Part shown: positions 8,144-16,567 of the stretch, in pieces
Numbering within the stretch: position 1 is the stretch's first letter
Layout of the letters: each line of letters starts with the position of its first letter
Assembly: GCA_002477945.1 (NCBI GenBank)
Contig: DLLF01000018.1
Span: 16,409-80,408 of the forward strand
DNA: 64,000 nt
Direction: 5' to 3'
From: Bacteroidales bacterium UBA7569
GTDB taxonomy: Bacteria; Bacteroidota; Bacteroidia; Bacteroidales; Paludibacteraceae
Notes under the pieces: model-generated
What the model was told of the DNA's origin: nothing
The model's input: the letters and a program-made list of their open reading frames with translations, nothing else
Database searches by the model: none
Made by a program: the position numbers and the translations under genes

Positions 8144-10705
8144 TTAAATCCAACGCACGTAGCAGAAATCCTGACGGTGAGGCAAATCTTCGTTCTTCGG
8201 GAACATACGGAAAGCAAATTTCAGCGCACCGGCATAATCCAACTGATAATCGGTCTCGAAATACATCTTCGACCCCTCCGTACGGACAAGTTTCAGTTCC
8301 TGAACCTCATAGAGTTTGTCTTCATTCTGTGAATTCGTACGTACCGCAACAAGTTCCACTCCTATACCGCGGTCGTTCAAACCCTTTGTATCCACTGTAA
8401 CTGCCAGGTGGTAAACCTCTCCCACTTGAGGATTCTGGGTTAATTGTTCCGGAATCACAACCTCTGGCACTTCTATCTCATCCCAGTGTGAAGCCATATT
8501 CTCTTTCCATGCGGTTATCTCCTTCGCTTTCTCGTAGCCGTTTGCACAGAGCCATGCATGACGTTTGGCCTGCTTGTTATAGAACTTCCGGAAATAGTCG
8601 TCCATCATACGTTTCGTGGTGAAACGGGGAGTAATCTGGGTAACCGAATTCTTGATGGTCTGAATCCAGTCGGGAGAATAGCCTTTCTCATTCTTGGCAT
8701 AATACATCGGAATGATTTCGCTCTCAAGCATTTGATAAATCGTGGCGGCATCCAATTGGTCTTGGTGAGCCTGGTTTTCATAAGTGCGTTTGTCTGTCAG
8801 AGCCCAGCCTGCACCTTTCACATATCCTTCCAGCCACCAGCCGTCCAATACCGAGAAATTCAGTACACCGTTCATTTGGGCTTTCTCGCCGGATGTACCC
8901 GATGCCTCTAACGGACGGGTAGGAGTATTCAACCATATATCCACGCCCGAAATCAAACGTTTCGCCAAACGCATATCATAGTTCTCAAGGAATACGATCT
9001 TTCCAAGGAACTGCGGCATACGGGAAATCTCAATGATACGTTTGATCAAAGCCTGACCGCCACCGTCTGCAGGGTGCGCCTTGCCCGTAAAGAGGAATTG
9101 GACAGGGCGTTGCGGGTTGTTCACCAAACGCTCCAGACGTTCCAAGTCCGTAAACAGCAGATGGGCGCGTTTGTAAGTGGCAAAACGGCGTCCGAAACCT
9201 ATAATCAGGTTGTCCGCATTCATTTCTTCCAACACACGTACTATGCGGCTCGGATCTCCCTGGTTCTTCATCCATGTGCTGCGGAACTGATCGCGGATAT
9301 AGTCTATCAATTTCCTCTTCAGCGACATGCGGGTGTTCCAAATCACCTCATCCGACAGGCTGTTGAAAGGTGCCCACATCGCCAGATTTGACTGATCCTT
9401 ATACCACCCATTCGGGAACGTTGCCTTGTAAACCGATTTCCACTCCGACGCTGTCCACGTAGGCATATGCACACCGTTGGTCACATAATCTACGTGCAAC
9501 TCTTCCGGAAAATAACCGGGCCAAATGGGAGCAAACATCTTCTGCGATACTTTGCCATGCAACCAACTTACGCCGTTCACTTCCTGCGAAGCATTGCAAG
9601 CAAAAACAGACATCGAGAATTTCTCATTCGTACCGGGATGCTCCCTGCCCAAATCAATAAATTGTCCCCACTCCAAACCCAATTTTGCAGGATACTCACT
9701 CATATACTTGTAGAACAATCCCTCTTCAAAAGAATCGTGTCCGGCAGGAACCGGCGTATGGCACGTGTAAAGGGACGAAGAACGGACCACCTCCATCGCC
9801 TGGTTGAACGTCAGACCTTCCTCTTGAACCAAATCAACTAAACGCTGAACGTTGATGAAAGCAGCATGTCCCTCGTTGCAGTGATAAACATCTTTCTTTA
9901 TACCCAACTTTTTCAATGCCAACATACCCCCTATTCCGAGCATAATCTCTTGTTTGATACGGTTTTCCCAATCGCCGCCGTAAAGCAGGTGGGTAATGGA
10001 ACGGTCATATTCCGAGTTCATGTCATTGTCCGTATCCAGCAAATACAGATTGATTCGGCCTACTGCCACTTTCCACAGGTAGGCGTTCACCGTACGACCG
10101 GGATAAGGAACCTCTATCACCATCGGAGAACCGTCCGCGTTTTTCACTTGCTTCAGGGGAAGATTGGCAAAATTCTGAGCCTCATAGTTCGCTATCTGCT
10201 GTCCCTCAGGCGAAAGAGTCTGAGTGAAATAACCGTATCGGTACAGAAAACCTACCGCTGTCATATCCACATTGCAGTCCGAAGCCTCTTTCAGATAATC
10301 GCCCGCCAAAATCCCCAAACCGCCGGAATAGATCTTCAGTACGTGCGACAAACCGTATTCCATCGAGAAATAGGCTATGCTCGGTTTCTTTTCGTCCCGC
10401 TTCTCGTCCATATAGGAACGGAACTCCGCGTAGGTATGATCCAACTGAGCCATAAATTGCTCGTCCTTGCCAAGTTCCAACAGACGCTCGTAAGAAATCC
10501 TGTTTAGCAGTACGATAGGGTTCGACTGAGCCTGATGCCACACATCGTTGTCTATATTACGGAAGATATTCTTCGCATCCGAATTCCATACCCACCATAA
10601 ATTATAGGCTATCTCTTCTAATTTCTTGAGATTCTCAGGTAAATTGGCATGAACATTTATCTCTTTCCATGCAGGTTGGTTAACTTTGCTTACTTGAATT
10701 TTCAT
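8144..10705 (-). CDS. glgP: Alpha-glucan (glycogen/maltodextrin) phosphorylase, GT35
   Basis: 853 residues of the alpha-glucan phosphorylase family found in Bacteroidota, Thermus and actinobacteria (shorter N-terminus than rabbit-type enzymes). It cleaves alpha-1,4-glucan with phosphate to give glucose 1-phosphate. Signature segments are the family N-terminus with NLWWVWN, YFSMEYGL (residues 95-102), CNEGHAAF, and the pyridoxal-phosphate site EASGTSGEKAQMNG followed by VLDGWW. The Lys in SGEK is the predicted Schiff-base residue; Glu replaces the usual Met before it. The C-terminal ~130 residues form the beta-rich domain typical of this subfamily. It has its own promoter and terminator and is transcribed toward glycogen synthase, so the two opposing reactions are controlled separately. 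Confidence 0.93.
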   Translation of the reverse strand: MKIQVSKVNQPAWKEINVHANLPENLKKLEEIAYNLWWVWNSDAKNIFRNIDNDVWHQAQSNPIVLLNRISYERLLELGKDEQFMAQLDHTYAEFRSYMDEKRDEKKPSIAYFSMEYGLSHVLKIYSGGLGILAGDYLKEASDCNVDMTAVGFLYRYGYFTQTLSPEGQQIANYEAQNFANLPLKQVKNADGSPMVIEVPYPGRTVNAYLWKVAVGRINLYLLDTDNDMNSEYDRSITHLLYGGDWENRIKQEIMLGIGGMLALKKLGIKKDVYHCNEGHAAFINVQRLVDLVQEEGLTFNQAMEVVRSSSLYTCHTPVPAGHDSFEEGLFYKYMSEYPAKLGLEWGQFIDLGREHPGTNEKFSMSVFACNASQEVNGVSWLHGKVSQKMFAPIWPGYFPEELHVDYVTNGVHMPTWTASEWKSVYKATFPNGWYKDQSNLAMWAPFNSLSDEVIWNTRMSLKRKLIDYIRDQFRSTWMKNQGDPSRIVRVLEEMNADNLIIGFGRRFATYKRAHLLFTDLERLERLVNNPQRPVQFLFTGKAHPADGGGQALIKRIIEISRMPQFLGKIVFLENYDMRLAKRLISGVDIWLNTPTRPLEASGTSGEKAQMNGVLNFSVLDGWWLEGYVKGAGWALTDKRTYENQAHQDQLDAATIYQMLESEIIPMYYAKNEKGYSPDWIQTIKNSVTQITPRFTTKRMMDDYFRKFYNKQAKRHAWLCANGYEKAKEITAWKENMASHWDEIEVPEVVIPEQLTQNPQVGEVYHLAVTVDTKGLNDRGIGVELVAVRTNSQNEDKLYEVQELKLVRTEGSKMYFETDYQLDYAGALKFAFRMFPKNEDLPHRQDFCYVRWI

Positions 10706-10783
10706 TATCTGATTCTGAATTGGTTATTCCTTAATTACTCGTTTTTATTGACATCATGCAACCGTAGCCGCACAAAACGGGTG

Positions 10784-10814
10784 CAAAGGTAGGCATTTTT
10801 TTTTATCCTCTCAA
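10784..10814 (-). promoter_or_regulatory. Promoter of the alpha-glucan phosphorylase gene
   Basis: Minus-strand TACCTTTG (10784-10791) and TTG (10812-10814), 20 nt apart. Confidence 0.8.
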
Positions 10815-10995
10815 CAAGGTAACGCACAAAACCGACGAAAGGGCATTTCAAGGCTACAAGAAAACGCTGGACGCTGACAAACTGCATCTTTTCCCGTATC
10901 CTTCAGGTAGGTTTCAGGAATATCGTATCGTCTGTGCGGCAATCAGGCTGCAACGAACTGCCATGCATCTTCCTGCAAGTTCTGCAAATAGTCTT

Positions 10996-11039
10996 TACGA
11001 CCCCTCAAGCCGACCTCAAGCACCCCTCGTCGGGAGATG
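10996..11039 (-). repeat. 11-bp-unit array, copy 2 (4 units, 44 bp)
   Basis: Read on the minus strand: CATCTCCCGAC, GAGGGGTGCTT, GAGGTCGGCTT, GAGGGGTCGTA. It is one of the two copies that lie upstream of a gene rather than between gene ends. Confidence 0.85.
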
Positions 11040-11045
11040 GATTAG

Positions 11046-11062
11046 CCCCTCCTTCGGAGGGG
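11046..11062. repeat. CCCCTCC/GGAGGGG hairpin module, copy 1
   Basis: 7-bp perfect stem (11046-11052, 11056-11062) with a 3-nt loop, preceded by TTAG and followed by a G-rich TGGGGAG. A near-identical copy sits beside 11-bp array 3 at 19876-19892. Confidence 0.75.
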
Positions 11063-11267
11063 TTGGGGAGTTCTGAATTGTCCAATGTAAATAACTTGGT
11101 CTCTCATTGAGAGATGACCTTATGTTTCTTATCCTGCTCATTTGCCCGATTTGTCAAATCGTAAACAATACACCGCCCAAGAGGGAGGTTATTCGCTTCT
11201 TCAATGAAATAATACAGCATAATGAACGCCACATCATCGTTAATCCGTCAAATCGTCAAAAAACTTA

Positions 11268-11298
11268 TTGCAGAGCCGGAAACTTTTCTATACCTTTG
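11268..11298 (+). promoter_or_regulatory. Promoter of the first T9SS cargo gene
   Basis: TACCTTTG (11291-11298) and TTG (11268-11270), 20 nt apart. The leader to the ATG at 11447 is about 140 nt. Confidence 0.75.
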
Positions 11299-11446
11299 CA
11301 CGCGGTTTTTGTAAACTGCGGTATTGTGTACATAATGTAAGAACAAAACCTCCTTCAAGCAGAATATACACTATGCCAAATGGTTATACCGGAGAGAAAT
11401 AACCGCATTTGGTCAGAACTATTATAGGATAAGAAAAGATTGTTTT

Positions 11447-14400
11447 ATGAAGAAAGTATCTTGGGGAAGATGTCTCCGCACTGCGTGTTGCTTGTGCCTC
11501 GCGGCTTGGGGCTGCATCATAAGCCCGTCGTGGGCTGCACCCGTTGCAACAGTGCCTTACGAAAACTCGTTTGAAGACCCTGACGAAGTGGCGGAATGGC
11601 AATTTGCTTCCGTCCCGGAAAACGTATTCCAACCGGAATTGTCTGTACACACCCGTTGGACTGTCGGAAACCAAACAGCACGAACAGGCACACAATCGCT
11701 CAATGTGGTGGACAAAACGGGTGATTTCGGCTACGAAGCCGGATCCTACATAATTTGTGCTTATCGGACATTCCGGCTGCCGCAAGGACAATACGACATT
11801 TCTTTCGATTGGAAAGCAGGAGGAACTGCCAACGATGGACTGTACGTAGCATGGGTCCCCGCAGGAACAACCATTGCAGGGGCACAGACCGGCTCTTCTG
11901 TACCCGTGTTTGTAACGGGGAACGAATTGCAAAACTGCAAAGAAACAAAAGAATATGGTAATGCGGTCAGCCGTACTTTTCCGCTCATTGGTCAACAGGC
12001 ATATACCAACCTGTCTGCTTCGTTTGTAGTGGATGCCGCCCATGCCACAACAGGCTACAACCTGGTATTCGTATGGTTGGTGAATAGTCCCGATGCTACA
12101 CCGACAGAGGTATCTGTTGCTGTCGACAACATCTACATAACGAAAAAACCTGCAGCAGGGGCTTGCTTCGCCACGCCCTCCAATCTCACTTACTCCGACA
12201 ACAATGGACAAGTACGCTTTAGTTGGACAGGCAATGCCGATTCCTACGACATACAGTTCTTTGCTTCATCGGAATCTGCAACCTACCGTGTAGAGCAGAA
12301 CATAACTGCCACTTCTTTTCAATGCGACCTGGATGACTTGGCAGAGGGCGTTTACACCTTCCGCGTCCGTGCCGTTTGTGCCGATGGTTCTTCACAATGG
12401 GTCACATATCCGAATGTCTTGATATACGATCCGTCCGCACACTGCTTGGATTATTTGGATTTCTATGCTGCAGGGGTGGAATGTCGGTATGGCACTTGGA
12501 ACCAACCATCCGATGTAACGGGTTCAAGTGGCTCGGTCGGAGTGATTGATAATGGTTATGCATCCGAAAGCAGCCGCCATACAAGGCACTACATAGAAGG
12601 AGAGACCGACCCCCGTACGGAAAATAGGCTTACCACCAAACCGGCTGGGGCTGTGGCTTCCGTCCGGTTAGGTAATTGGGATAATGGTGCTGAATGGGAA
12701 TCAATCACCTATACCACAACGATAGGGGAAGACGTGGGTGTCCTGCAATTGAAGTATGCACTTGTCTTGCAAGACCCTGGACATGACGAAGACGAGCAGC
12801 CACGGTTTACGCTTGAAATACTCAATAGCGCAGGACAACCCGTAGATGCCACCTGTGGCGCAGCCGACTTCCGCGCAGGTATCAATACCGATGGCTGGCA
12901 TACCGTCGGTACAGGATACGATAAAGTCCTCTGGAAAGAATGGACAACGGTCGGTCTCAATGTACGGGAACTGAGGGGACAAACCATCAAAATACGCTTG
13001 ACAACGTACGACTGCTCATTGTCCGGACACTATGGTTATGCTTATTTCACCTTGGACTGCTCCCAAGGAGAAATTCAGGGTGTCACGTGTGGAGAAAAGC
13101 CCACTATCCTTACCGTGGACGAGGGATTCCAATATCGCTGGTACAAACCCTACAATCCGTCAGAGCCTTTCTACGAAGGGCAAGACCCTACCTCACGGGA
13201 GATGCTCATTGCACCCACCGACTCCAACCACTATGCTTGCGACTTGATTTCGTTGACCAACCCCGATTGCTATTTCACACTGCAGGCATCTGCATTGGCA
13301 CGCTTCCCCAAAGCAAGAGCAACACTCGGATATATGGCGGAAGACTGCAAAAACTATATTACAATACAGAACGAAAGCGGAATCTTTGGATACTACACCA
13401 ATCCGCTCACAGGCAGAGAACGGGAAGTTCGTATAAGCGATTGCTACAACCATATATGGTACCTCGTGGACGAAGACGGAACGGCTACGGAATTTTCTAG
13501 AGAGAAAGATCCATTGCGTGTACAGGTTTCTGAAGACGGAGGTACGGCACACATACGTTTGCATGTCACGATGAAAGGGGAAACGTGTCAGGAAGAGCAG
13601 GATTTCTACGTAACATATCCAAAAATCGGAAAGACGCAGGCGGAAACCGACGCCTATATGTGTAAAGGAGGCTCTTATCAGTTCGAAGGCAACACATACA
13701 CCGAACCGGGAACCTATCCCGTTGTGTTGAAAACGTGGGCAGGGTGCGATAGTATTCTGACACTCCATCTGCAAGCACTCAGTGCCGACACCATACGGGA
13801 TACGGTAGTGGTTTGCGGTGGACAAACCTATGAATGGGAAGGACAGAACATCACAAAAGAGGGAGAATATGAACACCATATACCTTTCCTGACAAGAGTG
13901 GTTGATTGCGATAGTATCCTGTGGTACCGGTATGTGAAGGTATTGGACAACCTGCAGGCTACCCTCCAAGATATTCCCTCCGCATTGTGCGGGGACGATG
14001 CCACGCTGCCCGTAACCGTACGCATTGACAAAGGTATGGCGGGCTACTACTCCTTGTTGTTCGACGAAGTCGGACACAACGGAGGCTTCAACGATATCGT
14101 GGAAGAAAGCGTGAACGACAATTCACAGGAACTTACCATCAATATCCCGATAGCAGGAAGCGGTAAAGTGTACAAACGCCCGAATCGCTACACGGCTAAT
14201 CTTGTGATGAGCGATGTCAACAAGTGCAGCGATGTCAATATCCCCATATCCTTTGACGTCCTCTATCCCGACAGTATCCTGTTACAGTTGTGGGACGATT
14301 TGCTGTCTGTCACCAATTCCGCATGGAACGGAGGGTACGAGTTCTCAACATATCAATGGTACAAAGACGGCGAGGTGCTTCCGGGACAAACGCAATTCCG

Positions 14401-14758
14401 GCTGTATCTGCCTGAAGAGAAATTAGACCTCTCCGCAGAATACTCCGTGCTGTTGACACGGGCGGATGATGGCGTTGCCATGATGACCTGCGGGTTCCGT
14501 CCTCATGCCATCACGGATATTGAGAGAGACTCTATAGTCATTTCTTTCCAAAGCGTATCCAATGATGGCCAGGCTGTAATGATGGAAACCTCTCGCAATG
14601 CCAATGTGCAAGTCTATTCCTCATTGGGACTGCTTGTCGCCTCCACGCAAATAAACGGACAAGGTGAAATCAATCTCCCCGATATGCGGGGACTTTATGT
14701 GGTATGTGCCACCGATGTACAAGGTCGAAAAGAAACCTACCGGCTCATTCTAAGATAA
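11447..14758 (+). CDS. Large secreted T9SS cargo protein, paralog of 30384-33629
   Basis: 1,103 residues. The signal peptide ends at about residue 30 (SPSWAAP). Residues ~35-235 look like a jelly-roll/MAM-like module that starts VPYENSFEDP and closes with VDNIYITKKP. An FN3-like domain follows (about 245-330; RFSWTGNADSYDI). Two short modules near residues 734-830 share a pattern: Cys-x-Gly-x-x-Tyr, a Glu-Gly turn and a closing CDSIL. The last ~80 residues (VYSSLGLLVASTQ, DMRGLYVV, ending YRLILR) form a T9SS type-A-like sorting tail. It should be exported across the outer membrane and anchored to or released from the surface. It shares domain order and C-terminal sequence (LWDDLLSV, YQWYKDGE) with the protein at 30384. 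Function is unknown; adhesion is an inference. The OmpA-type gene follows after 7 bp. Confidence 0.75.
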   Translation: MKKVSWGRCLRTACCLCLAAWGCIISPSWAAPVATVPYENSFEDPDEVAEWQFASVPENVFQPELSVHTRWTVGNQTARTGTQSLNVVDKTGDFGYEAGSYIICAYRTFRLPQGQYDISFDWKAGGTANDGLYVAWVPAGTTIAGAQTGSSVPVFVTGNELQNCKETKEYGNAVSRTFPLIGQQAYTNLSASFVVDAAHATTGYNLVFVWLVNSPDATPTEVSVAVDNIYITKKPAAGACFATPSNLTYSDNNGQVRFSWTGNADSYDIQFFASSESATYRVEQNITATSFQCDLDDLAEGVYTFRVRAVCADGSSQWVTYPNVLIYDPSAHCLDYLDFYAAGVECRYGTWNQPSDVTGSSGSVGVIDNGYASESSRHTRHYIEGETDPRTENRLTTKPAGAVASVRLGNWDNGAEWESITYTTTIGEDVGVLQLKYALVLQDPGHDEDEQPRFTLEILNSAGQPVDATCGAADFRAGINTDGWHTVGTGYDKVLWKEWTTVGLNVRELRGQTIKIRLTTYDCSLSGHYGYAYFTLDCSQGEIQGVTCGEKPTILTVDEGFQYRWYKPYNPSEPFYEGQDPTSREMLIAPTDSNHYACDLISLTNPDCYFTLQASALARFPKARATLGYMAEDCKNYITIQNESGIFGYYTNPLTGREREVRISDCYNHIWYLVDEDGTATEFSREKDPLRVQVSEDGGTAHIRLHVTMKGETCQEEQDFYVTYPKIGKTQAETDAYMCKGGSYQFEGNTYTEPGTYPVVLKTWAGCDSILTLHLQALSADTIRDTVVVCGGQTYEWEGQNITKEGEYEHHIPFLTRVVDCDSILWYRYVKVLDNLQATLQDIPSALCGDDATLPVTVRIDKGMAGYYSLLFDEVGHNGGFNDIVEESVNDNSQELTINIPIAGSGKVYKRPNRYTANLVMSDVNKCSDVNIPISFDVLYPDSILLQLWDDLLSVTNSAWNGGYEFSTYQWYKDGEVLPGQTQFRLYLPEEKLDLSAEYSVLLTRADDGVAMMTCGFRPHAITDIERDSIVISFQSVSNDGQAVMMETSRNANVQVYSSLGLLVASTQINGQGEINLPDMRGLYVVCATDVQGRKETYRLILR

Positions 14759-14765
14759 CAACACA

Positions 14766-16403
14766 ATGAAAAAATCACTACAATATTGCCTGCTTTCCAT
14801 GCTCTGCTGGGCTGGACTGTTAAATACCGCCACAGCGCAAACTCATTATGTCGGTATCTCGCCCAAATTGGGCTATGCGGCAATGCTCGACAATAAGTTC
14901 TCAAGCAACAATCTCGACGGGTTCGACCTGCGCACACAGGGAGGCGTCATCGGAGGTATGTCATTCTTCTATGAACTCAAAAAAGAAGCCTTCCGCTTCC
15001 AAACGGGACTTGATTTCGACTACATCAACTCCACCTCCCGTATCACCGACTTCACGGTGGACGGAAAGATGACTTTCCCTTACGACATGGTTTACCACTA
15101 TAACTTTCAAAATTGGAAGGAAACGCGCAACTCTTTCTATATGCAAGTGCCTGTATTGTTCGGCGCACAGGTAAACCGCTTCTTCTTCTTTGCGGGACCA
15201 AAAGTGGCTATCCCGTTGGCGGGAGGCTATTCATCGCGTGGCACGGTAAACGTCACCGGCACTCATTCCAAGTTACCGGCTGACCTCGAAAACATATATA
15301 CGCATGAAATGCTCCCGACCGACTACCGCTACAAAGGGAAACTGGCACTGCGCCCCACTGTATCATTGGCATTGGAAGCAGGAATCGACTTGGATCGTTG
15401 GTTGGCATCGCCGCCACCGCGCCGCAAACGGGGACAAGCCCGCAAAAAGAGAACCTTCAAGCAGTTGCTCCACTATCGGGCAAGCGTGTTCGCCGACTAT
15501 GCATTCCTCAATACCAACAACTATGCGGCAAATACAACGAATGCGCAGCCTTACATAAAAGGGGTAAGCAGCGACTACGAAGGACGTCTCCCTGTATTCG
15601 CCAACGGAAGCAACCGTTTGGAGGGTATGAATACGGCGTTGGCAACCGATGGCGCACAAAAAATGAACCTCAATCCTCTGACAATCGGAGTGAAGTTCAC
15701 AATTATGTATGAGTTCGAGAAGCCCATACCGCCAAAGAAAACTCCGCGACCCAAGCCCCAACCAAAACCCAAACCCAAGCCGCAGCCCAAACCGGAAGCA
15801 CCCAAATACTACCTGTGCGGTATCGTGGAGGACAAAGAAACTATGGCGCGCCTGTCTGACGCTGTGGTGGAGATATACGACACCACGGGAGAACGCTCGC
15901 TGTATGCAGTGGAAATGGGTAACGACCAATCTGCGTTCGAAAGCAAATTGGAACCCGGCACCTATATGGCATACATACGCAAGGCCGGCTATCTCCCCTA
16001 CTCCGGCATCTTCTCCTTCCAAAAAGACACGGTGCATTTTGCACTGCAAGAGGTCAAAGAGAAGGTGGTAACGCTGTTGGACGTACATTTTGCTACCAAC
16101 AAAACGGTGGTGCTACCTGAATCGGATCAGGTTTTGGAAGATTTGTACGACTTCCTCACAGAGAACCCGACAGTCCGTATCCGCATTGTCGGACACACCG
16201 ACAATGTCGGAACGTTAGAGGCTAACCAACGGCTCTCGGAAGGAAGGGCACGTTCCGTGACCAATGAAATGGTAAAACGAGGAATTGACCGGCACCGAAT
16301 AGAATATGAAGGAAAAGGAAAGACCGCTCCCGTGGCCACAAATGACACCGAAGAAGGACGGGCAAAGAACCGTCGTGTGGAGTTCATTATCCTTTCCAAA
16401 TAA
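14766..16403 (+). CDS. OmpA-family outer-membrane protein with barrel, regulatory-like and peptidoglycan-binding domains
   Basis: 545 residues. A signal peptide ends at TATAQ (residue ~24). Residues ~25-315 look like an outer-membrane beta-barrel with a basic insertion around 215-232 (PPPRRKRGQARKKR). A Pro/Lys linker (about 318-345) leads to a small carboxypeptidase-regulatory-like domain (346-430; YLCGIVEDKE, EPGTYMAYIRKAGYLPY). The C-terminal OmpA domain (433-545) holds the peptidoglycan-binding pattern: GHTDNVGTLEANQRLSEGRA and NRRVEFII. It probably ties the outer membrane to peptidoglycan. It lies 7 bp after the T9SS cargo gene, so the two are likely co-transcribed. A role in displaying that cargo is inferred from context only. 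Confidence 0.8.
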   Translation: MKKSLQYCLLSMLCWAGLLNTATAQTHYVGISPKLGYAAMLDNKFSSNNLDGFDLRTQGGVIGGMSFFYELKKEAFRFQTGLDFDYINSTSRITDFTVDGKMTFPYDMVYHYNFQNWKETRNSFYMQVPVLFGAQVNRFFFFAGPKVAIPLAGGYSSRGTVNVTGTHSKLPADLENIYTHEMLPTDYRYKGKLALRPTVSLALEAGIDLDRWLASPPPRRKRGQARKKRTFKQLLHYRASVFADYAFLNTNNYAANTTNAQPYIKGVSSDYEGRLPVFANGSNRLEGMNTALATDGAQKMNLNPLTIGVKFTIMYEFEKPIPPKKTPRPKPQPKPKPKPQPKPEAPKYYLCGIVEDKETMARLSDAVVEIYDTTGERSLYAVEMGNDQSAFESKLEPGTYMAYIRKAGYLPYSGIFSFQKDTVHFALQEVKEKVVTLLDVHFATNKTVVLPESDQVLEDLYDFLTENPTVRIRIVGHTDNVGTLEANQRLSEGRARSVTNEMVKRGIDRHRIEYEGKGKTAPVATNDTEEGRAKNRRVEFIILSK

Positions 16404-16433
16404 TAACATAAGTATATCCAACCGTTTCCCAGG

Positions 16434-16475
16434 AGGAAGACTTCCCTTGTTCTCAAAAGAGGGACTTGTCTTCCT
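16434..16475 (+). terminator. Terminator of the cargo/OmpA operon
   Basis: Outer arms AGGAAGAC (16434-16441) and GTCTTCCT (16468-16475), inner arms TCCCT and AGGGA; followed by a T-rich stretch. Confidence 0.7.
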
Positions 16476-16476
16476 C

Positions 16477-16507
16477 TTGTTTGTTTGCCAAAATATAACT
16501 ACCTTTG
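16477..16507 (+). promoter_or_regulatory. Promoter of rnr
   Basis: TTG at 16477-16479 and TACCTTTG at 16500-16507, 20 nt apart, immediately after the preceding terminator. Confidence 0.78.
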
Positions 16508-16567
16508 CCAATACTTCAATCTGTCATCATAAAGACATTTTGCCGAAATGTTGTTATCTGTAGCACT

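Larger units (their letters stand above)
10706..11446. other. 741-bp divergent intergenic region
   Basis: It lies between the divergent phosphorylase and the first T9SS cargo gene. It holds the phosphorylase promoter, an 11-bp array, a CCCCTCC hairpin, degenerate pieces of the 9-bp and 39-bp repeat modules (about 11130-11175), and the cargo promoter. No gene is credible in the remaining sequence. Confidence 0.7.
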
